This document shows positions 38,835 through 45,625 of a DNA stretch of 64,000 nt, piece by piece. How positions within the stretch are numbered: the first letter of the stretch is position 1; each line of letters opens with the position of its first letter. A program made the translations under genes and the position numbers. The stretch is from the NCBI GenBank assembly GCA_017561155.1, contig JAFZDP010000001.1, forward strand, positions 41,594 to 105,593, given 5' to 3'. This DNA is from Bacteroidales bacterium. GTDB taxonomy: Bacteria; Bacteroidota; Bacteroidia; Bacteroidales; P3. The notes below the pieces were generated by a model, which searched no databases, was not told where the DNA came from, and saw only the letters and a program-made list of their open reading frames with translations.

Positions 38835-38886
38835 CAAAGTACCGAAAAATTCTTTAGATATGCAAATATTTTTTTGAATAAATTGC
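38835..38886 (-). promoter_or_regulatory. promoter of the 420-aa protein gene, with shared 24-bp upstream element
   Basis: On the minus strand TTTG (complement of 38863-38866), 20-base spacer, GTACTTTG (complement of 38835-38842, an imperfect -7 box). The 24 bases 38863-38886 are identical to 41144-41167 in front of the lipoprotein cluster. Confidence 0.55.
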
Positions 38887-39047
38887 ATTTTATTCGAAAC
38901 ATGTGGCTATGATGCGTGAAAAAGACATGCTATTGATTGGCAACTACAGCGTTGCGAAACACTGCACAGCAAAGGAACGCAGCCTCGGGAGTATGCAGCT
39001 TATGTGCACCAAGGCTGCAGCCCAATAGAAATGCCTTGCCACCGGAT
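38887..39047. other. GC-rich remnant next to the right 119-bp repeat
   Basis: The base composition changes sharply to GC-rich. A frame (REKDMLLIGNYSVAKHCTA, then stop at CCCAATAG) is open but short and unlike any gene I know. It is probably decayed coding DNA. Confidence 0.35.
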
Positions 39048-39166
39048 GGCTACGCACCACCCTGCCCATATCCCTACAGTTCCACCACGTGCAGACAGGA
39101 CGGCGGCGAAGCAGCTGCATTCCTCGATATCCTACAGAAAGAAATAAAACAGATAAAGGCATAAAA
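39048..39166 (+). repeat. 119-bp direct repeat, right copy
   Basis: Second copy of 35256-35374. One extra base (CAGACAGGACGG against CAGATGGACGG) shifts the frame relative to the left copy; the EAAAFLDILQKEIKQIK end and stop codon are kept. Confidence 0.85.
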
Positions 39167-39169
39167 ACA

Positions 39170-39201
39170 AAAAAGGTGCAACATTTATGCCGCACCTTTT
39201 T
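39170..39201 (-). terminator. terminator of the lipoprotein cluster
   Basis: AAAAAGGTGC (39170-39179) pairs with GCACCTTTTT (39192-39201). It lies directly after the last minus-strand lipoprotein gene. Confidence 0.85.
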
Positions 39202-39207
39202 CCTTTA

Positions 39208-39639
39208 TTATTTATTTCCACTTTGCTCCAACGCCCTTTGGTAATCCTCTTCGGTGATGGTGTAGGTGGCTTGTCCGTTGACATAAGAATCATAATCATA
39301 TTCTATAATCCAAGACTTCCCATTCAATATATTATGTTTCCGTGGAACATAATAAAGTTCTCCTCCTTCTCTTACTCTAAAATGTTTCAATACTATACTA
39401 TCATTAAATATTATATTTACAGTATCTTTCTGAAAATAAAAGTATGGAAATGCATTATCAAAATCGTAAGTATTTCCCAGCAATATTGTTTTACCCGAAG
39501 CAATAGAAAGATTATCCACCACTACATTTGCCTCTGTAGCATTGGATATATATATTCTTTCATCGATGACGTACTCATCTTCGCACGAAATAAACAATAT
39601 CATCAAAGCTGCCAATGTATATAAGCCATATCTTTTCAT
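39208..39639 (-). CDS. small lipoprotein of unknown function (paralogue of the next gene)
   Basis: A 143-aa lipoprotein. The signal is MKRYGLYTLAALMILFISC, with the lipobox cysteine at residue 19. Mature sequence: ERIYISNATEANVVVDNL, FPYFYFQKDTVNIIFNDSI, YYVPRKHNILNGKSW and EEDYQRALE. These blocks align throughout with the gene at 39660, so the two arose by tandem duplication. The frame is open to 39693, but that would add codons before the signal peptide; ATG at 39639 is chosen. Family unknown. Confidence 0.82.
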   Translation of the reverse strand: MKRYGLYTLAALMILFISCEDEYVIDERIYISNATEANVVVDNLSIASGKTILLGNTYDFDNAFPYFYFQKDTVNIIFNDSIVLKHFRVREGGELYYVPRKHNILNGKSWIIEYDYDSYVNGQATYTITEEDYQRALEQSGNK

Positions 39640-39659
39640 AAGTCTATATCTTTCATTAT

Positions 39660-40124
39660 TTATATAGTTGTCATTTCCAAAGCTCTTTGACAATCTTCGT
39701 CGTTAAAAGTATAAACCGCCCAACTACTCCACGAATCACCGTTATAGCCGGTTTGCCACGAATCGGCATCAAGAATATTGTGTTCCGAAGGAATATATAC
39801 AAAACCACTGTCGGTTCGCAACAAAACATGCCTAAATATCACACTCTCGTTGAATATCATAAAGGCTGTATCATTGGAAAAATATACCGTTGGAAAATCT
39901 TCTACTCCTAAGCCATGGTCAATAATTTCTAATATTATTTTTTGTCCGGGTTTAATACGAATATTATCAAGTTGAATATTCTTTGCGGTGGAATTTAATA
40001 CATAAAGAGTTTTTGATGTATTACATTCTGCATTTCCCATCGAACCTCCATCACGTGTGCAATCAGGCTTGCACGAGAATAGTACCATACTTGAAACAAG
40101 TATATATGTATATAACTTTTTCAT
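39660..40124 (-). CDS. small lipoprotein of unknown function (paralogue of the gene at 39208)
   Basis: A 154-aa lipoprotein with signal MKKLYTYILVSSMVLFSC. The mature part begins with a Cys/Asp/Gly-rich stretch, then KTLYVLNSTAKNIQLDNIRI, FPTVYFSNDTAFMIFNESV, YIPSEHNILDADSW and DEDCQRALE. Spacing to the downstream paralogue is 20 bases. It is likely anchored in the outer or inner membrane on the periplasmic side. Confidence 0.82.
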   Translation of the reverse strand: MKKLYTYILVSSMVLFSCKPDCTRDGGSMGNAECNTSKTLYVLNSTAKNIQLDNIRIKPGQKIILEIIDHGLGVEDFPTVYFSNDTAFMIFNESVIFRHVLLRTDSGFVYIPSEHNILDADSWQTGYNGDSWSSWAVYTFNDEDCQRALEMTTI

Positions 40125-40136
40125 ATCCTTTTATTT

Positions 40137-40256
40137 TTAAAATCCAAAACCTTCATAATTATCTACAAGTTCATCAATCTGTGCTTCGGTTGTTCCATGA
40201 AGAAGATTGGCTTTAAGGGTTTGCCTTAATCCTGACATGTTCTTAGATTGCGCCAT
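40137..40256 (-). pseudogene. 39-codon remnant or short gene with frameshifted signal peptide
   Basis: ATG at 40256 opens MAQSKNMSGLRQTLKANLL ... IDELVDNYEGFGF and stop. In the next frame just upstream lies ILKRVFFIVLITLAVAK, a typical signal peptide without an ATG. Removing one A from GCAAAGT (about 40266) would join them as ...LAVASIMAQSKNMS, with a good cleavage site after MAQ. I read this as a secreted peptide gene broken by one base, although the short form could be expressed. Confidence 0.5.
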
Positions 40257-40310
40257 AATACTTTGCAACTGCCAATGTTATCAAGACGATAAAAAATACC
40301 CTTTTTAGAA

Positions 40311-40649
40311 TTATAGCTTTTCTACAGATTTAAATTTATAAAGACTAAAATTACAATCCACATCCGGTCCTACTGATTCATACACACACTTTACTACTGC
40401 CGAAACTATCACTGTATCTCCCGGTTTAAACTCAGAAGGAATATTGCCGGTAATAACAAAAGGAAGTTCTGAATCTGAGGATTTAAAATAACCCTTAATC
40501 TCTTTATTAACCTGACAATGCTCTTCGAATGGTTCGTTGAAATATACAAACGTTCCTTGGAGTTCTTCCCCTTTTTCGCAGCTGCTAATGCTTAGCATTC
40601 CTACGGATGCCAGTGCCAATAAAGCGGTTTTTAAAACTAACTTTTTCAT
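40311..40649 (-). CDS. small lipoprotein of unknown function
   Basis: A 112-aa lipoprotein with signal MKKLVLKTALLALASVGMLSISSC. The mature part GTFVYFNEPFEEHCQVNKEIKGYFK and SEFKPGDTVIVSAVVKCV looks like a small beta-sandwich. Its signal peptide is nearly the same as that of the upstream gene (40662), but the mature parts show little similarity. It lies 12 bases downstream of that gene, so both are read from the 41.1-kb promoter. Confidence 0.78.
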   Translation of the reverse strand: MKKLVLKTALLALASVGMLSISSCEKGEELQGTFVYFNEPFEEHCQVNKEIKGYFKSSDSELPFVITGNIPSEFKPGDTVIVSAVVKCVYESVGPDVDCNFSLYKFKSVEKL

Positions 40650-40661
40650 AATAGGTAAGTT

Positions 40662-41051
40662 TTAATGGTTAATAATTATTTCGGGAACATCGTATATTTG
40701 ATGCATACAGGGACATGCCCTTGATTGTAAAGAGTCGGGTAAAATTTCGAATGTTCCAGAAATTACATCACCAACTGTTGCACTATCTTGCGAAATAGAG
40801 TAGGTCTTAACAACATTCGTATATTGGATGCCATTTTCAAGCAAACTATCTCCAATATTGTTAGGATTATAGACATCTATTAAAAAACCTACAATTTCGT
40901 TAGTGCAAATTTCTGAACCAATAATTTCTCCCTTAAATTCAGTAGATTTTGCATTATTTACATCTTCTTTCTCTTTTTCGCAGCTGCTAACACTGAACAT
41001 TCCTACAACTGCCAATGCCAATAGGGCAAATTTTAAACATACTTTCTTCAT
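40662..41051 (-). CDS. small lipoprotein of unknown function, first gene of the cluster
   Basis: A 129-aa lipoprotein with signal MKKVCLKFALLALAVVGMFSVSSC. The mature part starts acidic and Lys-rich (EKEKEDVNNAKSTEF) and then has GEIIGSEICTNEIVGFLIDV and GDVISGTFEILPDSLQSRACPCMHQ. The phrase SATVGDVISGTFEI resembles the PGDTVIVSAV part of its neighbour. It follows a consensus promoter at 41117-41147. Function unknown. Confidence 0.78.
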   Translation of the reverse strand: MKKVCLKFALLALAVVGMFSVSSCEKEKEDVNNAKSTEFKGEIIGSEICTNEIVGFLIDVYNPNNIGDSLLENGIQYTNVVKTYSISQDSATVGDVISGTFEILPDSLQSRACPCMHQIYDVPEIIINH

Positions 41052-41116
41052 AAGATAATAATTTTAAATTAGTTATATGGTTGTTTAACATTGAAAAGGC
41101 CAACCTTTTCGACCGC

Positions 41117-41147
41117 AAATATACACATTATTTTTTGATTGCCAAAT
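41117..41147 (-). promoter_or_regulatory. promoter of the lipoprotein cluster
   Basis: On the minus strand TTTG (complement of 41144-41147), 19-base spacer, TATATTTG (complement of 41117-41124), 66 bases before the first gene. The upstream 24 bases are identical to those at 38863-38886. Confidence 0.75.
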
Positions 41148-41283
41148 ATTTTTTTGAATAAATTGCTACAGAAAAGCAAATTACGCAGAGGTTCTTTCTG
41201 CGACTAATCCTATGTTGCGCAGCGTGGAACTTTTAGAGGTTGCCCAGACCGGTTTTTCCCCAATGCCTGAAACATCTTTTGCT

Positions 41284-41602
41284 GTGTTCGAAAATACTTT
41301 TTAGTTTGTTCGGACAAAATGGTATCGAAAGTGCTATAAATATAATATTAAGAGTACTGAAGATATAGTATAGAAAGTATTGTACCGATTGTATGCAAGT
41401 GCCACAGGCATTACATGCGAGCGGCACTTGCATATAATGCGAGTGGCACTTGTACGATATGCGAGTGGCACTCGCAGATTAGCCATACAGTAGTTTCGAT
41501 AGTATTATTGCAGTACTTTCTATATCATCATTACAGCACTTTCGTCACTATCATTCTCGAACACTATAAAAAGTGTTTCCGAACAAACGAAAAAGTGTTT
41601 CC
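41284..41602. repeat. mirror-symmetric array of 22-23 bp units, three nested families
   Basis: Units in order: two of 22 bp at 41284 and 41306 (family 1, TGTTCGGA-like); three of 23, 23 and 19 bp at 41328, 41351 and 41374 (family 2, GAAAGTRCT-like); four of exactly 22 bp at 41393, 41415, 41437 and 41459 (family 3, ATGCGAGTGGCACT). A 9-bp joint follows; then three of 23 bp at 41490, 41513 and 41536 (family 2 inverted) and two of 22 bp at 41559 and 41581 (family 1 inverted). Looser 22-24 bp units continue left to about 41231. It fills the gap between the lipoprotein promoter and the terminator of the next minus-strand gene. Open frames crossing it are not genes. Confidence 0.85.
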
Positions 41603-41634
41603 GAAGGAAATGAAAAACCTGTATGGTATAAACA

Positions 41635-41670
41635 AAAAACCTTTTGTCACGATGGCAGCAAAAGGTTTTT
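41635..41670 (-). terminator. terminator of the 45-41.7 kb operon
   Basis: AAAAACCTTTTG (41635-41646) pairs with CAAAAGGTTTTT (41659-41670); on the minus strand it is followed by TTG and T-rich sequence. Confidence 0.85.
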
Positions 41671-41730
41671 ATGTTGTTTGGGTGTTTCTACCCTTTTTGT
41701 GTTTTTATGTGGTTGGGAGTTCGTTTACTC

Positions 41731-42690
41731 TCAGTCGTAGTTATAATAGTGTTTGACTTGTTTTTTGGGCTTTGGGAATAAGTCTGATAGATATTTCCAA
41801 AGGTTGGTTCTGTCCCAACAAGAGTAATTGGAGTGGTAGGACGAATTATGACTGTATTCAAACCAATAGCGATTGCCATCTATCAGAGAGCCTCTTTCGT
41901 TCCAAGGAAGACTATCGATGGCAGCAGCCAAATGTACTATCGTGTTCCATTGTTCTTCTGTAAGTTGTTTCTTCTCATAATTGTACTGAACGATATGTCT
42001 CAACGACTTTATTCTTGAATATTCGTCGTACACCGAACGGTATTCGGCCATTGGTTGCTCGTTATCCTTATATACACGTATTATAGTCCGGTTTCCGTGA
42101 GGCAGATGCGTAACCGTCAGTCTCAACACAGTGTCCTGTTGTTGTTTCCAAAGTTTAGGTTCATCCAAGTCGCGGAAAAGGTTGGTGTAATGCTTGCAAT
42201 GCCGCAAAGCCCACTTTGCATGAGGATAAAGATACTGGGTGTAGTTGGTTTGCCATCCGGCTCCCAAATCACAGTAAGTGCCGCTTTGCAAAGGCATGTA
42301 AAAATCCGAAGTGTCGGGAGGTGCAATTGTATAGTCGTGAGGAAAGCCCAAAGCGTGTTCGAGCTGCACTATGGGGAAATATAAATATTCCATATCGTCT
42401 TTCCAATAAAGGCGACGAAAGATAGCTAAAGCACTATCGGCACCATAAGGGAAAAGCAAAGTTCGCGGTGTTGAATTGTTTTCCACAAAAGGATGATATG
42501 AGTCGTAGGGAGAAGAAGTACCGCCATGATAGTAAACGAAATCCGAATAATAAACCTCGGCACTATCTTCGGCTGTTTGGGCCTTTTGTAGTTCATTTAT
42601 AAAATAAGCATGTGCAATACTATCGCTCTGTGCCGATACTTGTGTGGCAATGTTTGCCAACACCATGCATATAATCAGTATCTTTTTCAC
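41731..42690 (-). CDS. secreted protein of unknown function
   Basis: A 319-aa exported protein that starts with GTG (complement of 42688-42690). The signal is MKKILIICMVLANIATQVSAQ; there is no lipobox. The mature part is rich in Tyr, Trp and His (DMEYLYFPIVQLEHALGF, WALRHCKHYTNLFRDLDEP, WFEYSHNSSYHSNYSCW). It also has an RSVYDEYSRIKSLRHIVQYNYE helix. I recognise no family. It follows the TIGR01212 gene after 38 bases and ends before a strong terminator, so it is the last gene of a four-gene operon. Confidence 0.75.
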   Translation of the reverse strand: MKKILIICMVLANIATQVSAQSDSIAHAYFINELQKAQTAEDSAEVYYSDFVYYHGGTSSPYDSYHPFVENNSTPRTLLFPYGADSALAIFRRLYWKDDMEYLYFPIVQLEHALGFPHDYTIAPPDTSDFYMPLQSGTYCDLGAGWQTNYTQYLYPHAKWALRHCKHYTNLFRDLDEPKLWKQQQDTVLRLTVTHLPHGNRTIIRVYKDNEQPMAEYRSVYDEYSRIKSLRHIVQYNYEKKQLTEEQWNTIVHLAAAIDSLPWNERGSLIDGNRYWFEYSHNSSYHSNYSCWDRTNLWKYLSDLFPKPKKQVKHYYNYD

Positions 42691-42728
42691 CGCTTACACT
42701 GTTTTTTGTTTTGGTTCTGTGTTTTTCT

Positions 42729-43682
42729 TCAAAAGTATTTTCCCTGCCAGGTGTCGCGTTGCTTCATTCGGTTTTCTACCAGCACGGGAATCTTTTCGTT
42801 GCGTATCAGTCCCCATGCCGATGTTACTTGGTAGCGAGGAGGCACCTCGCCGGCAAAGCGTTCCACCACTATATCGGGGCGTAGGTGTTCGAGAAAGTCG
42901 ATAACGAAATCGATGTAATCGTCCAGTTCGAAGAACGAATACTTGTCGGGGTGCAAGGCATAGTCCTTTTCCATAAGGGAGCCTTTAAGTATCTGCAGCT
43001 GATGGAACTTGAGCGAGTGCAGTGGCAAGTCGGAAAGTATTTGAGCTTGAGCCAATATCTCTTCGCGGCTTTCGCCCGGCAGTCCGAATATCAGATGTCC
43101 GCCCACATGCAGTCCGCGTTCGGCGGTAGCCTTTATAGCCTCGACTGTGGTTTGGAAGTCGTGCCCGCGATTGATGGTCTTCAGTGTTTTGTCGTAGCAG
43201 CTTTCTATGCCGTATTCCACAGTTATGTAATAGTCTTTGGAAAGTTGTTGCAGGTAGTCGAGCTTTTGTTCGTCAATGCAGTCGGGGCGTGTGCCTATCA
43301 CCAAGCCAATCACCTTTGGGTGCGAGAGGGCTTCGGAGTATAAGCGTTGCATCTTCTCCAACGGGCCGTAGGTGTTGGAATAGGCTTGGAAGTATGCCAG
43401 GTATTCGCACGACTTTTTATATCTCCATTCGTGAAACTCTATACCCTCGTCCAGCTGTTGAGTAATGCTTTTGGAAGGTTGGCAATATGAAGGGTTGAAG
43501 GCATCGTTGTTGCAGAATGTACAACCGCCCACGCTCTTGCTGCCATCGCGGTTGGGGCAGGTAAAGCCTGCGTCGATCGAGAGCTTTTGCACGCGGCCTC
43601 CGAAGTGTTTTTTAAAGTAGTTGGAGTAAGCGTTATAACGGCGTTCGTGTCCCCACGGAAATACGATGGTATTGTTACTCAT
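42729..43682 (-). CDS. TIGR01212 family radical SAM protein (YtqA-like)
   Basis: A 317-aa radical SAM protein with the Elp3-like cluster motif C-x10-C-x2-C (FTCPNRDGSKSVGGCTFCNN) that defines TIGR01212. The upstream YFKKHFGGRVQKLSIDAG block and GLVIGTRPDCI, TVEYGIESCYDKTLKTINRGHD and VGGHLIFGLPGE are also typical. The family is widespread and its substrate is unknown; a role in RNA or sulphur chemistry has been suggested from similarity to Elp3. Its start overlaps the end of the LutA-like gene by 8 bases, so translation is coupled. Confidence 0.92.
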   Translation of the reverse strand: MSNNTIVFPWGHERRYNAYSNYFKKHFGGRVQKLSIDAGFTCPNRDGSKSVGGCTFCNNDAFNPSYCQPSKSITQQLDEGIEFHEWRYKKSCEYLAYFQAYSNTYGPLEKMQRLYSEALSHPKVIGLVIGTRPDCIDEQKLDYLQQLSKDYYITVEYGIESCYDKTLKTINRGHDFQTTVEAIKATAERGLHVGGHLIFGLPGESREEILAQAQILSDLPLHSLKFHQLQILKGSLMEKDYALHPDKYSFFELDDYIDFVIDFLEHLRPDIVVERFAGEVPPRYQVTSAWGLIRNEKIPVLVENRMKQRDTWQGKYF

Positions 43683-44394
43683 TGGAAGTCAATATATCTA
43701 CTATATGTTTACACTTAATGTTTAGTTTGGCTTTGTTTATATACGACTGCAAGTGCAGCAGGCAACCCATGTCGGTCGATGTTATGTATTCGGCACCTTT
43801 GTCTATGGCTTCTTGTATCTTTATCTTTGCCAGGTGTGTAGATACGGGCTCGAATATCGAAGCGAAACTTTCTCCAAAGCCGCAGCTTACATTTTCAGAG
43901 TTTAGTTTCACCAATTTAAGTCCTTCCACTTTTTGCAAAAGCAACCTTGGTTCCAGATACAATCCGCAGTCGTTGAACGAAGAGCCGTCGTCGACAAAAG
44001 CCACTGTGTGTGGAAATTTGGCACCCAAATCCAGCTTCTTTACTACATGTACCAAAAATTCTGTTATGTCGAATATTCGATTCACATAGTTGGAATAGGT
44101 GTTGTGATAGGCCGAATTGTAGTAAAGCTTTCCGAAGTAGCGTTTCATGTACGAAGTGCACGAACTGGAACATCCTACAATATAGTCGGCGGCCGAGAAG
44201 TTGTTCATAAACATCTCACCCAATTGTTTAGCGGTATCTTTGTCGCCTTCGTAGTATGCTATCTTGCCACAGCATGTTTGTTCCAACGGATAGTCCACCT
44301 CGACACCCACCTGCGTCAGCAGTTCTATGAGGTTGAACCCGGTTTGTGGTGCAAACTGGTCGACACTGCATGGTATAAACACACTTGCTTTCAT
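43675..44394 (-). CDS. LutA-like CCG-domain (Fe-S) protein with altered C-terminal cysteines
   Basis: A 239-aa protein with the LutA/LldE plan. The N-terminal half is intact: IPCSVDQFAPQTG, QTCCGKIAYYEGD (Cys41, Cys42) and YIVGCSSSCTSYM. In the second half, ligand positions differ: the usual TSCH is DGSSFNDC, the usual CCGFGG is SCGFGES, and the usual DCGC is DMGC. It may therefore bind one [4Fe-4S] cluster instead of two or have lost redox function. LutB and LutC, its usual partners, are not beside it. It overlaps the radical SAM gene and follows the DUF gene by 42 bases. Confidence 0.85.
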   Translation of the reverse strand: MKASVFIPCSVDQFAPQTGFNLIELLTQVGVEVDYPLEQTCCGKIAYYEGDKDTAKQLGEMFMNNFSAADYIVGCSSSCTSYMKRYFGKLYYNSAYHNTYSNYVNRIFDITEFLVHVVKKLDLGAKFPHTVAFVDDGSSFNDCGLYLEPRLLLQKVEGLKLVKLNSENVSCGFGESFASIFEPVSTHLAKIKIQEAIDKGAEYITSTDMGCLLHLQSYINKAKLNIKCKHIVDILTSNE

Positions 44395-44436
44395 TTTCTG
44401 CCTATCATTATATATATATTGTATGAAAACCCGATA

Positions 44437-44970
44437 CTATTCGAACGATTGGCGTATTTCGTTTTTCAAAAACTCCAAAGCCGAATCGATAGGATTTTGT
44501 TTTGCTATGCTTTCAAAAACTACACCTACCAAGTTGGATATATCGGTAGTGCCTTCCATCTTTACGGCAGCCGAATTTATTACGTTTATCATTTCTTCTT
44601 TGGCACCTTTCACACGGCTCCATGCTTCGGACGATACATATATTTGTTGCGAAAGATTGTGTTCAAACTCGTCGCGGATATTTTTTGTCATCACGCCTTG
44701 AAGAACTCTCAAATCCATACCGGGTTGGTAGCAGCGAAGCACCAAACTGTTTGGCGATATGCGTTCCAAAAACAATGCCAAACGTTCGTAGGCTTGCAAT
44801 CTTATTGGGTTTACTACTTTAAGAGTTTCCAACGATTGTGCTTTACGCAACTCTACCAATGCTTTTTTCTGTTCGTTGTCTACAAAGCGTTTGATAACGA
44901 AATATGCAAAAATTCCCATCACTCCCGACGAAAGCAAACATGCAACAATTGTCCAAATAATACTCGACAT
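44437..44970 (-). CDS. membrane-anchored Bacteroidota protein (DUF7935-like)
   Basis: A 177-aa protein with one N-terminal membrane segment (IIWTIVACLLSSGVMGIFAYFVI, residues 4-27) and a cytoplasmic helical domain. Conserved blocks are RLQAYERLALFLERISPNSLVLR and LQGVMTKNIRDEFEHNLSQQIYVS. I recognise it as a family common in Bacteroidota without known function; the DUF number is from memory. It is the first gene of the operon running to 41731 and lies behind a TAACTTTG box. Confidence 0.8.
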   Translation of the reverse strand: MSSIIWTIVACLLSSGVMGIFAYFVIKRFVDNEQKKALVELRKAQSLETLKVVNPIRLQAYERLALFLERISPNSLVLRCYQPGMDLRVLQGVMTKNIRDEFEHNLSQQIYVSSEAWSRVKGAKEEMINVINSAAVKMEGTTDISNLVGVVFESIAKQNPIDSALEFLKNEIRQSFE

Positions 44971-45058
44971 AATAATTTAGTTTTTAATCTTTTAATCTCT
45001 TTTACTGTTTGTAAATAATAGCATCTGAGGTGCCAATATTTTTTTATTTATAGGACTA

Positions 45059-45066
45059 CAAAGTTA
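45059..45066 (-). promoter_or_regulatory. -7 box of the operon 44970-41731
   Basis: The complement of 45059-45066 is TAACTTTG, 88 bases before the first gene. The -33 region is not clear. Confidence 0.5.
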
Positions 45067-45264
45067 CTATGTTTTTTCTCCTCTGTGGCACTTGTATCGA
45101 AAAAAATATCAACAGCCTGATATTTATAACAACCAAAGGCTGTTTTAAGGAGCTGCAATCCGAAGTTTGTCGGTATGTTTTTGCACATTTGTTGGTGGCA
45201 AATCGGAGTGTAATTTGCCGCTTGTCCGAGTGGTGATTTTACCCTCGAAGAAGGAGTTTATATT
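45067..45264. other. intergenic part of a divergent gap, with one hairpin
   Basis: AACAGCCT (45111-45118) pairs with AGGCTGTT (45137-45144). Beyond it I see no gene. The array of 22-bp units follows from 45265, with possible decayed units just before. Confidence 0.4.
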
Positions 45265-45353
45265 CCATCGCGATGATGATATACCGCCATCACGATGACA
45301 GTATACCGTCGTCGCGATGACAATATACCGCCATCGGGATGTAATAAAACTGC
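45265..45353. repeat. array of four 22-bp units, same family as 8962-9027
   Basis: Units start at 45265, 45287, 45309 and 45331, exactly 22 bp apart. Each contains a CGATGAnnnTATACCG core (for example CGATGACAGTATACCG at 45294). Neighbouring units are partly complementary around TATA(C). The same core occurs at 8964-9016. It lies between divergent genes. Confidence 0.85.
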
Positions 45354-45625
45354 AAAAACCGTAGGGTGAAAATAACTTTTTGTAACTTTTTGTTGACAGA
45401 GAAGCAGGGTGCTATCTTGCTATGTAAGTTGCTGTTTAATATTTAGATATGTGTATAAATATTTCACGCCACAATAGTGAAAAGTAATTTTGTAACAAAA
45501 ACGTAACAATTTAGAAACATCATTTTAATGTTTTTGTATTTACTTTGCACACAAATAGCACATAACGATATATAGCCTACAAAGCTGTATATTATATTAT
45601 TAACTTTATAAAGATATTTGATAGA
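45354..45625. other. leader and promoter region of the Na/Pi cotransporter gene
   Basis: Contains a direct repeat AACTTTTTGTAACTTTTTGTT (in part) near 45374-45397 and TTACTTTG at about 45539-45546, an imperfect -7 box 80 bases before the gene. No open frame. Confidence 0.45.

Noticed and set aside
38937..39164. 75-codon plus-strand frame covering the right 119-bp repeat
   Set aside because: The reading frame differs from that of the left copy because of a one-base insertion; it is more likely debris than a gene.
41415..41756. 113-codon open frame on the plus strand
   Set aside because: It is made of the 22-bp repeat units and a terminator; the peptide has no motif.
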